Source of the DNA: Flavobacterium sp. KS-LB2
GTDB lineage: Bacteria; Bacteroidota; Bacteroidia; Flavobacteriales; Flavobacteriaceae
Length of the DNA: 64,000 nt
NCBI RefSeq assembly: GCF_036895565.1
Contig: NZ_CP145904.1
Span: 1,550,001 to 1,614,000 of the forward strand
Direction: 5' to 3'
Shown here piece after piece: positions 28,254-41,300 of this stretch. The translations under genes were made by a program, and so were the position numbers. Below the pieces are notes generated by a model, which saw only the letters and a list, made by a program, of their open reading frames with translations, did no database searches and was not told where the DNA came from. Numbering within the stretch: the stretch's first letter is position 1; each line of letters opens with the position of its first letter.

Positions 28254-29162
28254 TTAAAAGAATCTAGGAGTTATTATTTTGTCATTATTTTTAAATATTT
28301 CATAACGTAAAAATATTTCATGAGAACCAGAATTATAATTGTTTAATCGAGTTGTCTCATGGTCATAACCATATCCTATATACATTCCGTCGGTAACTTG
28401 AAATCCAACCATTGCACTTACTGCCGCCGACCATCTATAAGCTAATCCAACAACAAATTTATCATTAAACATAAAATTTCCTGATACATCTACTTGTAGT
28501 GGAGCACCTTCAACGATTTTAGTTAGTAATGCTGGTTTAAATTTTACGCTAGTATTCAAATCAAAAACATAACCTGCGATTAAGTAGTAATTAATTTTTT
28601 CTTTAAAAATGGCTACTTCATTATCATCATAGCGATTACTTTCGATGAAATTAGGCACTGAAAATCCTACATAAGCTTTGTCAGAATGTAAATAAACCCC
28701 TGCACCAAAATTAGGAGTGAATTTATTATTAAAATCACGTAAACTCGGATCATCGTCAACAGGATTTAATCGGTTTACATCTAAATTGAAAATGTTAGCT
28801 GTTGCTTTGATTCCAAACGATAATTTAAAAGTTTCAGAAGTAGGAATTGTGTATGATAAATCAGCCGCAATTGTATTTTCGGTGGTAGGTCCAATTTTAT
28901 CATTTATAATCGATACTCCCAAACCTAAATTACTTTGGTTTAATGGAGTATTGACAGAAGCAGCATTAGTAACTGGCGCACCGTCAAGACCTACCCATTG
29001 AGTACGATGTAGTGCAAAAATACTTAAAGCGCCTCTTGATCCAGCATAAGCTGGATTGATATTTATTGTGTTGTACATATATTGAGTAAATTGTGCATCT
29101 TGTTGCGCATAACTTACAAATACTGTAAACATCAAAGCGAAAGAAAATAATTTTGTTTTCAT
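28254..29162 (-). CDS. PorP/SprF-like outer-membrane protein, cassette B
   Basis: 302 aa, identical in protein sequence to the cassette A copy: signal peptide, QFTQYMYN...NPAYAGSRG, multiple beta strands and an aromatic C-terminus. It presumably assists T9SS export or surface retention of adhesin B through the shared CTD. The only base changes seen are at its extreme 3' end (stop TAA rather than TAG, last Phe codon TTT rather than TTC), where the sequence switches to the type seen beside the porP remnant of cassette A. Confidence 0.92.
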   Translation of the reverse strand: MKTKLFSFALMFTVFVSYAQQDAQFTQYMYNTININPAYAGSRGALSIFALHRTQWVGLDGAPVTNAASVNTPLNQSNLGLGVSIINDKIGPTTENTIAADLSYTIPTSETFKLSFGIKATANIFNLDVNRLNPVDDDPSLRDFNNKFTPNFGAGVYLHSDKAYVGFSVPNFIESNRYDDNEVAIFKEKINYYLIAGYVFDLNTSVKFKPALLTKIVEGAPLQVDVSGNFMFNDKFVVGLAYRWSAAVSAMVGFQVTDGMYIGYGYDHETTRLNNYNSGSHEIFLRYEIFKNNDKIITPRFF

Positions 29163-29284
29163 AGTAGATATTTATTATTTAAAATTATCTATCGAACTCA
29201 TTTAAAAGAATCCGGCAGGTCGGTTTGATAAATTTCTTTTGGGGTTTGTTATTTGTAATAATAATTTTAAAAATATTATTTTTA

Positions 29285-29318
29285 TTATACCTGAGGATTT
29301 TTATCTCCTCAGGTATAA
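29285..29318 (-). terminator. Hairpin between adhesin B and porP B
   Basis: Same 13-bp stem (TTATACCTGAGGA / TCCTCAGGTATAA) as in cassette A, without a strong U-run. Probable attenuator or mRNA 3' stabiliser. Confidence 0.65.
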
Positions 29319-29327
29319 ATTAATTAT

Positions 29328-32300
29328 TTATTTTGTTAAGTATAAATACCCGTCTTTTTTATTTGAAATGATTTTTCCATCATTATCAACAGAGGTATAA
29401 TTCAAGATATAAAAATAAGTCCCTGTAGGTAATCCAGAAGATTGTTGAACAGTTGATCTACCTCCAGAAATTCCATCAAATGCGTTACTTGTATTATTGT
29501 ATCCTTTGGTTTCAAAGACTAATACCCCCCAACGATTATAAATCTCTACAGTATTATCTGGGTAACAAACAGTATCATCAATGTTATCAATTATAAATTT
29601 CTCATTTATTCCGTCACCATTTGGAGAGAATGCATTATGGACTAATACAGTTCCACAAGCTAATACAATACCACCACAATCAGTATTTACCGTCATGACA
29701 ATTCTTATAGTTTCTAAACAAGCATTATCAATTTTGTATTCAAAAGTATAATTTACATCAGTAAGTCCCGAAGCATTAAAAATGTCCCCTTGTAATGAAC
29801 CAGAATTATTTACATCAATCCATGTTCCGTTTGTAGGAGTTCCCACTGGTAAAAGTTCTCTTAGATTGGCAGTTGTAATTTCTCCGCTATTACAAACTGA
29901 ACTGTTTATAGTGACAATACTATTTGGAACAGTTACATTGATGATTTGAATAAACTCAGATGCATTTCCACAAGTGTCTGAAACAGACCATTTTCTAACA
30001 ATTGAATAGGAGTTATCAGTTTTGTTAATAATTGTTTCTGTATATACTGCTGTTGTAACAGCAGAACAATTGTCAACAAATACAAGTTCTGGTTTTGCTG
30101 GAATTGCATTACAACTAGTATTAACTGTAGAACTGAATTCAGTAGTTGTAGTAGGTCCATTAGTATCAATTATATTGATTGTTTGAGTATGAGTTGTAGT
30201 ATTACCACAAGTATCTTTTGCTATCCAAGTTCGCGTTAGTGTGTAAGTACCAGCACATAAACCTGAAGTAGTTGCTTGATTGTATGTTACAGTAGCGTCC
30301 CCACAATTATCAGTAGCGGTTAGTGTAACAGGAGTTGGAATAGCACCACATTGAACAGTTACATTTTCTGGTAAAGCCTCAACAAATACAGGAGCTATTG
30401 TATCTTCCACCGTCACAATTTGAGTATGAGTTGCAGTATTACCACAAGCATCTTTTGCTGTCCAAGTTCGCGTTAGTGTGTAAGTACTAGCACATAAACC
30501 TAAAGTAGTTGTTTGATCGTAAGTTACAGTAGCATCTCCACAATTATCAGTAGCGGTTAAGGTAGCAGCAGTAGGAACATTAGAACATTGGACAGTTACA
30601 TTTTCTGGTAAAGCCTCAACAAATACAGGAGCTATTGTATCTTCCACCGTCACAATTTGAGTATGAGTTGCAGTATTACCACAAGCATCTTTTGCTGTCC
30701 AAGTTCGCGTTAGTGTGTAAGTACTAGCACATAAACCTAAAGTAGTTGTTTGATCGTAAGTTACAGTAGCATTTCCACAATTATCAGTAGCGGTTAAGGT
30801 AGCAGCAGTAGGAACATTAGAACATTGGACAGTTACATTTTCTGGTAAAGCCTCAACAAATACAGGAGCTATTGTATCTTCCACTGTCACAATTTGAGTA
30901 TGAGTTGCAGTATTTCCACAAACATCTTTTGCTGTCCAAGTTCGCGTTAGTGTGTAAGCACTAGCACATAAACCCGAAGTAGTTGTTTGATTGTAAGTTA
31001 CAGTAGCATCCCCACAATTATCAGTAGCGGTTAGTGTAACAGGAGTTGGAATAGCACCACATTGAACAGTTACATTTTCTGGTAAAGCCTCAACAAATAC
31101 AGGAGCTATTGTATCTTCCACTATCACAATTTGAGTATGAGTTGCAGTATTTCCACAAGTATCTTTTGCAGTCCAAGTACGCGTTAGTGTGTAAGTACTA
31201 GCACATAAACCTAAAGTAGTTGTTTGATCGTAAGTTACAGTAGCATCCCCACAATTATCAGTAGCGGTCAAGGTAGCAGCAGTAGGAACATTAGAACATT
31301 GAACAGTTACATTTTCTGGTAAAGTTTCTGTAAATTTCGGAGCAGTTTCATCCACGGTTCTGATTAAGTTTTGAGTGACATTGATAGTGTTTCCACAAGC
31401 ATCTGTCACGCTGTATGTTCTGATTGTAGTTTCAGTACAACCCACTAAAGCAGGAGCGCTATCGCCAACAAAAGCAACAATTGGAGTTGAACAAGCATCG
31501 GCTTCATCAGTCACTACAGCAATATCAGCAGCAGGGAAAGTACCGTTGCAACCAGTAAGAGTAATGGCAGCAGGGTTAGAAGCTGTCGGAGCAGTTTCAT
31601 CCACGGTTCTGATTAAGTTTTGAGTGACATTGATAGTGTTTCCACAAGCATCTGTCACGCTGTATGTTCTGATTGTAGTTTCAGTACAACCCACTAAAGC
31701 AGGAGCGCTATCACCAACAAAAGCAACAATTGGAGTTGAACAAGCATCGGCTTCATCAGTCACTACAGCAATATCAGCAGCAGGGAAAGTACCGTTGCAA
31801 CCAGTAAGAGTAATGGCAGCAGGGTTAGAAGCTGTCGGAGCAGTTTCATCCACGGTTCTGATTAAGTTTTGAGTGACATTGATAGTGTTTCCACAAGCAT
31901 CTGTCACGCTGTATGTTCTGATTGTAGTTTCAGTACAACCTACTAAAGCAGGAGCACTATCACCAACAAAAGCAACAATTGGAGTTGAACAAGCATCGGC
32001 TTCATCAGTCACTACAGCAATATCAGCAGCAGGGAAAGTACCGTTGCAACCAGTAAGAGTAATGGCAGCAGGGTTAGAAGCTGTCGGAGCAGTTTCATCC
32101 ACGGTTCTGATTAAGTTTTGAGTGACATTGATAGTGTTTCCACAAGCATCTGTCACGCTGTATGTTCTGATTGTAGTTTCAGTACAACCCACTAAAGCAG
32201 GAGCACTATCACCAACAAAAGCAACAATTGGAGTTGAACAAGCATCGGCTTCATCAGTCACTACAGCAATATCAGCAGCAGGGAAAGTACCATTGCAACC

Positions 32301-35300
32301 AGTAAGAGTAATGGCAGCAGGGTTAGAAGCTGACGGAGCAGTTTCATCCACGGTTCTGATTAAGTTTTGAGTGACATTGATAGTGTTTCCACAAGCATCT
32401 GTCACGCTGTATGTTCTGATTGTAGTTTCAGTGCAACCCACTAAAGCAGGAGCGCTATCGCCAACAAAAGCAACAATTGGAGTTGAACAAGCATCGGCTT
32501 CATCAGTCACTACAGCAATATCAGCAGCAGGGAAAGTACCGTTGCAACCAGTAAGAGTAATGGCAGCAGGGTTAGAAGCTGTCGGAGCAGTTTCATCCAC
32601 GGTTCTGATTAAGTTTTGAGTGACATTGATAGTGTTTCCACAAGCATCTGTCACGCTGTATGTTCTGATTGTAGTTTCAGTACAACCCACTAAAGCAGGA
32701 GCGCTATCACCAACAAAAGCAACAATTGGAGTTGAACAAGCATCGGCTTCATCAGTCACTACAGCAATATCAGCAGCAGGGAAAGTACCATTGCAACCAG
32801 TAAGAGTAATGGCAGCAGGGTTAGAAGCTGACGGAGCAGTTTCATCCACGGTTCTGATTAAGTTTTGAGTGACATTGATAGTGTTTCCACAAGCATCTGT
32901 CACGCTGTATGTTCTGATTGTAGTTTCAGTGCAACCTACTAAAGCAGGAGCACTATCACCAACAAAAGCAACAATTGGAGTTGAACAAGCATCGGCTTCA
33001 TCAGTCACTACAGCAATATCAGCAGCAGGGAAAGTACCGTTGCAACCAGTAAGAGTAATGGCAGCAGGGTTAGAAGCTGTCGGAGCAGTTTCATCCACGG
33101 TTCTGATTAAGTTTTGAGTGACATTGATAGTGTTTCCACAAGCATCTGTCACGCTGTATGTTCTGATTGTAGTTTCAGTACAACCCACTAAAGCAGGAGC
33201 ACTATCACCAACAAAAGCAACAATTGGAGTTGAACAAGCATCGGCTTCATCAGTCACTACAGCAATATCAGCAGCAGGGAAAGTACCATTGCAACCAGTA
33301 AGAGTAATGGCAGCAGGGTTAGAAGCTGTCGGAGCAGTTGTGTCTTCAATTTTTATTGTTTGATTAGCAGTTGCTGTATTACCACATGCATCACTAACCT
33401 TCCATGTTCTAGAAATAATTTTATTTCCAGGACATAAAATTGGGGTTAAACAAATGCTTTTGAATTCAATACTACCATTAACACTAGCTTGTTTTCTAGA
33501 ATAAATTAGCCAAGTTCCATTCATTGAACCTGTAAAGTTTTCAAAGCTGGATACATATGATGTTAATTCAGGTATTGTATTTGTAGAAGTTGTTGCTCCG
33601 TTTGGAGTGAAGTTTTGACTAACACCATCTTGAATAAAACTACTATTGTTCCACTTTGCATAACCTGAACTGTTAGGATAAAATACAGGTAAGTATAATT
33701 CTTTAGTATTTGAATTTGTATCATCACACGCTCCACCAGTACAATAAGGACCAACTAAAATTATTCCTTGACCGTTAGGAGCAATTAGAGTAAATTCAGC
33801 TCTTCCTTTTCCTTGATTTGTTTCGAATGCTAATGCAATTTTTTCAATACTGCTTGCAGATATCCCATCAAAACCTGAAACAGTAAATGGGAAATAATTA
33901 CCATTTCCAGCATTTATTTCTTGATTATTTGAATTTCCAAAACAATTTGTATCAATAAAGGTTACAATTGGATTTGAATCACAAGTATCATTTACTGTTG
34001 TTACTGTGCCTGTTACTGATGGGTCAGTATTTGTTGTACAATTTTCACCACTACTAAGAGTAATGTTTGCTGGCGGTGTAAAAGTAGGAGAAGTGATATC
34101 TTGAACATTGATAGTTTGCGATTTTGTCGAACTATTTCCGCAATCGTCAACAGCTGTCCAAGTTCTAGTTATAGAATATGAACCTGCACATTGTCCATTA
34201 GTAGTTACATCGTCAAAAGTCAAAGAAACGGATATATCAACATTATCTGTTGCGTTTGCTTCAGCAAACTCAGGTTTTGCAGGACAGTTAATAGTTATTT
34301 CATTTGGTAGTTGACTAATTACAGGAGGAGTACCATCTCCATCTGTCACGGTAGCCGAAGCAGTAGTAGTACAATTATTAGCATCAGTTATAGTCACATT
34401 GTAAGTTCCTGCAACAACAGCGGCAAGATCTTGCGATGTTGCCCCATTATTCCAAAGGTAAGTATACGGAGCAGTTCCACCAGAAACAGATAAGTCCACC
34501 ATACCATTTCCACCTTTACAAAGCACAGCAGTTGTAGTTGCCGAAGCCTCTAAAGCATTAGCTGGTTCTGTCACGGTAGCCGAAGCAGTAGTAGTACAAT
34601 TATTAGCATCCGTTATAGTCACATTGTAAGTTCCTGCAACAACAGCGGCAAGATCTTGCGATGTTGCCCCATTACTCCAAAGGTAAGTATACGGAGCAGT
34701 TCCACCAGAAACAGATAAGTCCACCATACCATTTCCACCTTTACAAAGCACAGCAGTTGTAGTTGCCGAAGCCTCTAAAGCATTAGCTGGTTCTGTCACG
34801 GTAGCCGAAGCAGTAGTAGTACAATTATTAGCATCAGTTATAGTCACATTGTAAGTTCCTGCAACAACAGCGGCAAGATCTTGCGATAGTGCCCCATTAC
34901 TCCAAAGGTAAGTATACGGAGCAGTTCCACCAGAAACGGATAAGTCCACCATACCATTTCCACCTTTACAAAGCACAGCAGTTGTAGTTGCCGAAGCCTC
35001 TAAAGCATTAGCTGGTTCTGTCACGGTAGCCGAAGCAGTGGTAGTACAATTATTAGCATCAGTTATAGTCACATTGTAAGTTCCTGCAACAACAGCGGCA
35101 AGATCTTGCGATAGTGCCCCATTACTCCAAAGGTAAGTATACGGAGCAGTTCCACCAGAAACAGATAAGTCCACCATACCATTTCCACCTTTACAAAGCA
35201 CAGCAGTTGTAGTTGCCGAAGCCTCTAAAGCATTAGCTGGTTCTGTCACGGTAGCCGAAGCAGTAGTAGTACAATTATTAGCATCAGTTATAGTCACATT

Positions 35301-38300
35301 GTAAGTTCCTGCAACAACAGCGGCAAGATCTTGCGATGTTGCCCCATTATTCCAAAGGTAAGTATACGGCGCAGTTCCACCAGAAACAGATAAGTCCACC
35401 ATACCATTTCCACCTTTACAAAGCACAGCAGTTGTAGTTGCCGAAGCCTCTAAAGCATTAGCTGGTTCTGTCACGGTAGCCGAAGCAGTAGTAGTACAAT
35501 TATTAGCATCAGTTATAGTCACATTGTAAGTTCCTGCAACAACAGCGGCAAGATCTTGCGATGTTGCCCCATTACTCCAAAGGTAAGTATACGGAGCAGT
35601 TCCACCAGAAACAGATAAGTCCACCATACCATTTCCACCTTTACAAAGCACAGCAGTTGTAGTTGCCGAAGCCTCTAAAGCATTAGCTGGTTCTGTCACG
35701 GTAGCCGAAGCAGTAGTAGTACAATTATTAGCATCAGTTATAGTCACATTGTAAGTTCCTGCAACAACAGCGGCAAGATCTTGCGATAGTGCCCCATTAC
35801 TCCAAAGGTAAGTATACGGAGCAGTTCCACCAGAAACAGATAAGTCCACCATACCATTTCCACCTTTACAAAGCACAGCAGTTGTAGTTGCCGAAGCCTC
35901 TAAAGCATTAGCTGGTTCTGTCACGGTAGCCGAAGCAGTGGTAGTACAATTATTAGCATCAGTTATAGTCACATTGTAAGTTCCTGCAACAACAGCGGCA
36001 AGATCTTGCGATAGTGCCCCATTACTCCAAAGGTAAGTATACGGAGCAGTTCCACCAGAAACAGATAAGTCCACCATACCATTTCCACCTTTACAAAGCA
36101 CAGCAGTTGTAGTTGCCGAAGCCTCTAAAGCATTAGCTGGTTCTGTCACGGTAGCCGAAGCAGTAGTAGTACAATTATTAGCATCAGTTATAGTCACATT
36201 GTAAGTTCCTGCAACAACAGCGGCAAGATCTTGCGATAGTGCCCCATTACTCCAAAGGTAAGTATACGGAGCAGTTCCACCAGAAACGGATAAGTCCACC
36301 ATTCCATTTCCACCTTTACAAAGCACAGCAGTTGTAGTTGCCGAAGCCTCTAAAGCATTAGCTGGTTCTGTCACGGTAGCCGAAGCAGTAGTAGTACAAT
36401 TATTAGCATCAGTTATTGTCACATTGTAAGTTCCTGCAACAACAGCGGCAAGATCTTGCGATAGTGCCCCATTACTCCAAAGGTAAGTATACGGAGCAGT
36501 TCCACCAGAAACAGATAAGTCCACCATACCATTTCCACCTTTACAAAGCACAGCAGTTGTAGTTGCCGAAGCCTCTAAAGCATTAGCTGGTTCTGTCACG
36601 GTAGCCGAAGCAGTAGTAGTACAATTATTAGCATCAGTTATAGTCACATTGTAAGTTCCTGCAACAACAGCGGCAAGATCTTGCGATAGTGCCCCATTAC
36701 TCCAAAGGTAAGTATACGGAGCAGTTCCACCAGAAACAGATAAGTCCACCATACCATTTCCACCTTTACAAAGCACAGCAGTTGTAGTTGCCGAAGCCTC
36801 TAAAGCATTAGCTGGTTCTGTCACGGTAGCCGAAGCAGTAGTAGTACAATTATTAGCATCAGTTATAGTCACATTGTAAGTTCCTGCAACAACAGCGGCA
36901 AGATCTTGCGATGTTGCCCCATTATTCCAAAGGTAAGTATACGGAGCAGTTCCACCAGAAACAGATAAGTCCACCATACCATTTCCACCTTTACAAAGCA
37001 CAGCAGTTGTAGTTGCCGAAGCCTCTAAAGCATTAGCTGGTTCTGTCACGGTAGCCGAAGCAGTAGTAGTACAATTATTAGCATCCGTTATAGTCACATT
37101 GTAAGTTCCTGCAACAACAGCGGCAAGATCTTGCGATGTTGCCCCATTACTCCAAAGGTAAGTATACGGAGCAGTTCCACCAGAAACAGATAAGTCCACC
37201 ATACCATTTCCACCTTTACAAAGCACAGCAGTTGTAGTTGCCGAAGCCTCTAAAGCATTAGCTGGTTCTGTCACGGTAGCCGAAGCAGTAGTAGTACAAT
37301 TATTAGCATCAGTTATAGTCACATTGTAAGTTCCTGCAACAACAGCGGCAAGATCTTGCGATAGTGCCCCATTACTCCAAAGGTAAGTATACGGAGCAGT
37401 TCCACCAGAAACAGATAAGTCCACCATACCATTTCCACCTTTACAAAGCACAGCAGTTGTAGTTGCCGAAGCCTCTAAAGCATTAGCTGGTTCTGTCACG
37501 GTAGCCGAAGCAGTAGTAGTACAATTATTAGCATCAGTTATAGTCACATTGTAAGTTCCTGCAACAACAGCGGCAAGATCTTGCGATAGTGCCCCATTAC
37601 TCCAAAGGTAAGTATACGGAGCAGTTCCACCAGAAACAGATAAGTCCACCATACCATTTCCACCTTTACAAAGCACAGCAGTTGTAGTTGCCGAAGCCTC
37701 TAAAGCATTAGCTGGTTCTGTCACGGTAGCCGAAGCAGTAGTAGTACAATTATTAGCATCAGTTATAGTCACATTGTAAGTTCCTGCAACAACAGCGGCA
37801 AGATCTTGCGATAGTGCCCCATTACTCCAAAGGTAAGTATACGGAGCAGTTCCACCAGAAACAGATAAGTCCACCATACCATTTCCACCTTTACAAAGCA
37901 CAGCAGTTGTAGTTGCCGAAGCCTCTAAAGCATTAGCTGGTTCTGTCACGGTAGCCGAAGCAGTGGTAGTACAATTATTAGCATCAGTTATAGTCACATT
38001 GTAAGTTCCTGCAACAACAGCGGCAAGATCTTGCGATAGTGCCCCATTACTCCAAAGGTAAGTATACGGAGCAGTTCCACCAGAAACAGATAAGTCCACC
38101 ATACCATTTCCACCTTTACAAAGCACAGCAGTTGTAGTTGCCGAAGCCTCTAAAGCATTAGCTGGTTCTGTCACGGTAGCCGAAGCAGTAGTAGTACAAT
38201 TATTAGCATCAGTTATAGTCACATTGTAAGTTCCTGCAACAACAGCGGCAAGATCTTGCGATAGTGCCCCATTACTCCAAAGGTAAGTATACGGAGCAGT

Positions 38301-41300
38301 TCCACCAGAAACGGATAAGTCCACCATTCCATTTCCACCTTTACAAAGCACAGCAGTTGTAGTTGCCGAAGCCTCTAAAGCATTAGCTGGTTCTGTCACG
38401 GTAGCCGAAGCAGTAGTAGTACAATTATTAGCATCAGTTATTGTCACATTGTAAGTTCCTGCAACAACAGCGGCAAGATCTTGCGATAGTGCCCCATTAC
38501 TCCAAAGGTAAGTATACGGAGCAGTTCCACCAGAAACAGATAAGTCCACCATACCATTTCCACCTTTACAAAGCACAGCAGTTGTAGTTGCCGAAGCCTC
38601 TAAAGCATTAGCTGGTTCTGTCACGGTAGCCGAAGCAGTAGTAGTACAATTATTAGCATCAGTTATAGTCACATTGTAAGTTCCTGCAACAACAGCGGCA
38701 AGATCTTGCGATGTTGCCCCATTATTCCAAAGGTAAGTATACGGAGCAGTTCCACCAGAAACAGATAAGTCCACCATACCATTTCCACCTTTACAAAGCA
38801 CAGCAGTTGTAGTTGCCGAAGCCTCTAAAGCATTAGCTGGTTCTGTCACGGTAGCCGAAGCAGTAGTAGTACAATTATTAGCATCAGTTATAGTCACATT
38901 GTAAGTTCCTGCAACAACAGCGGCAAGATCTTGCGATAGTGCCCCATTACTCCAAAGGTAAGTATACGGAGCAGTTCCACCAGAAACAGATAAGTCCACC
39001 ATACCATTTCCACCTTTACAAAGCACAGCAGTTGTAGTTGCCGAAGCCTCTAAAGCATTAGCTGGTTCTGTCACGGTAGCCGAAGCAGTAGTAGTACAAT
39101 TATTAGCATCAGTTATAGTCACATTGTAAGTTCCTGCAACAACAGCGGCAAGATCTTGCGATAGTGCCCCATTACTCCAAAGGTAAGTATACGGAGCAGT
39201 TCCACCAGAAACGGATAAGTCCACCATACCATTTCCACCTTTACAAAGCACAGCAGTTGTAGTTGCCGAAGCCTCTAAAGCATTAGCTGGTTCTGTCACG
39301 GTAGCCGAAGCAGTAGTAGTACAATTATTAGCATCCGTTATAGTCACATTGTAAGTTCCTGCAACAACAGCGGCAAGATCTTGCGATAGTGCCCCATTAC
39401 TCCAAAGGTAAGTATACGGAGCAGTTCCACCAGAAACGGATAAGTCCACCATACCATTTCCACCTTTACAAAGCACAGCAGTTGTAGTTGCCGAAGCCTC
39501 TAAAGCATTAGCTGGTTCTGTCACGGTAGCCGAAGCAGTGGTAGTACAATTATTAGCATCAGTTATTGTCACATTGTAAGTTCCTGCAACAACAGCGGCA
39601 AGATCTTGCGATAGTGCCCCATTACTCCAAAGGTAAGTATACGGAGCAGTTCCACCAGAAACGGATAAGTCCACCATTCCATTTCCACCTTTACAAAGCA
39701 CAGCAGTTGTAGTTGCCGAAGCCTCTAAAGCATTAGCTGGTTCTGTCACGGTAGCCGAAGCAGTGGTAGTACAATTATTAGCATCAGTTATTGTCACATT
39801 GTAAGTTCCTGCAACAACAGCGGCAAGATCTTGCGATAGTGCCCCATTACTCCAAAGGTAAGTATACGGAGCAGTTCCACCAGAAACGGATAAGTCCACC
39901 ATTCCATTTCCACCTTTACAAAGCACAGCAGTTGTAGTTGCCGAAGCCTCTAAAGCATTAGCTGGTTCTGTCACGGTAGCCGAAGCAGTGGTAGTACAAT
40001 TATTAGCATCAGTTATAGTCACATTGTAAGTTCCTGCAACAACAGCGGCAAGATCTTGCGATAGTGCCCCATTACTCCAAAGGTAAGTATACGGAGCAGT
40101 TCCACCAGAAACAGATAAGTCCACCATACCATTTCCACCTTTACAAAGCACAGCAGTTGTAGTTGCCGAAGCCTCTAAAGCATTAGCTGGTTCTGTCACG
40201 GTAGCCGAAGCAGTAGTAGTACAATTATTAGCATCAGTTATAGTCACATTGTAAGTTCCTGCAACAACAGCGGCAAGATCTTGCGATAGTGCCCCATTAC
40301 TCCAAAGGTAAGTATACGGAGCAGTTCCACCAGAAACAGATAAGTCCACCATACCATTTCCACCTTTACAAAGCACAGCAGTTGTAGTTGCCGAAGCCGA
40401 TAATACAGCTGACTGTGTTATAGTTGCAGTCGAAGTTGTAATACAGCCCTTGGCATCCGTAACTGTAATTGTATATGTTCCGGATGCAAGACCAGTAGCT
40501 GTTGCTGAAGTCTGAATGGGAGAACTATTCCATAGATAGGTGTAAGGTAATGTTCCTCCTGATGGCATAGTAGTTAAAGATCCGTTATTTTCTCCGTTAC
40601 AAGATACATTAGTTTGTTGAGAAATAGAAGTAGTAAGTTTGTTAGGAAGATTTATCGTTTTAGATATTGTGTTAGTAGCTGGTGTTGGTGTTCTTGAATC
40701 AGTAACGGTTAATGTGGCAGTAACATTTACTCCAGAGGTAGTGTAATTATGAAGTGGGCTTATTGCTGTAGAGGTTGTTCCGTCTCCAAAATTCCATAAA
40801 TATGTGAATGGAGCTTTACCACCATTTGTTGTATTAGAAAATTGTACAGCTACACCAGTATTAGTTGCACAAGAGATAGAATAATCATATTGAACAGCTA
40901 AAGGAGCTGTAAAAATTGTAGTTGTGCCGAATTCACATTGCGAGTTCGTATAGGTTTGACAATTATAAGTACTATTTGCGTTAAGTTGAGAATCTCCGTT
41001 ACCCGGTTTCCAAACCACCAATACATTAGTAAATGATAAGGTTTGACCGCAAACCCAGTTTACTGGAACGGTTGTTAATTTAATTTTCCCACCAGATGTT
41101 CCTTTTGTTGAGGCTAAAGTTCCAACATAAGTATTAATTTGTATGGGTGTACCACCACCTATTGTTAATGTTGCAAATACTCTTGTATTTGGAATATCAT
41201 TATTTTGATTTTGAGTGTAATTTAGCCATATAGTTACACTATATGTGTCTTGACCAGCTATGCAAGTAGGATAAATATCCTCTAAAGGTGTCCCATCGTT

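Larger units (their letters stand above)
26302..29712 (-). repeat. Long direct repeat, copy B
   Basis: Same-orientation partner of 13221-17071. Boundaries are sharp: identity begins at the ompA stop and fades inside the adhesin just upstream of the CTD linker. Confidence 0.92.

Noticed and set aside
31375..33363. Eight tandem plus-strand open frames of 81-82 codons with identical sequence
   Set aside because: They are antisense shadows of the 249-bp repeats in adhesin B. They recur only because the repeat length is a multiple of three and the antisense frame lacks stops; no start context or promoter supports them.
17536..40415. CRISPR-like direct repeats
   Set aside because: The repeats are 225-270 bp, contiguous without spacers and in frame inside coding sequence.
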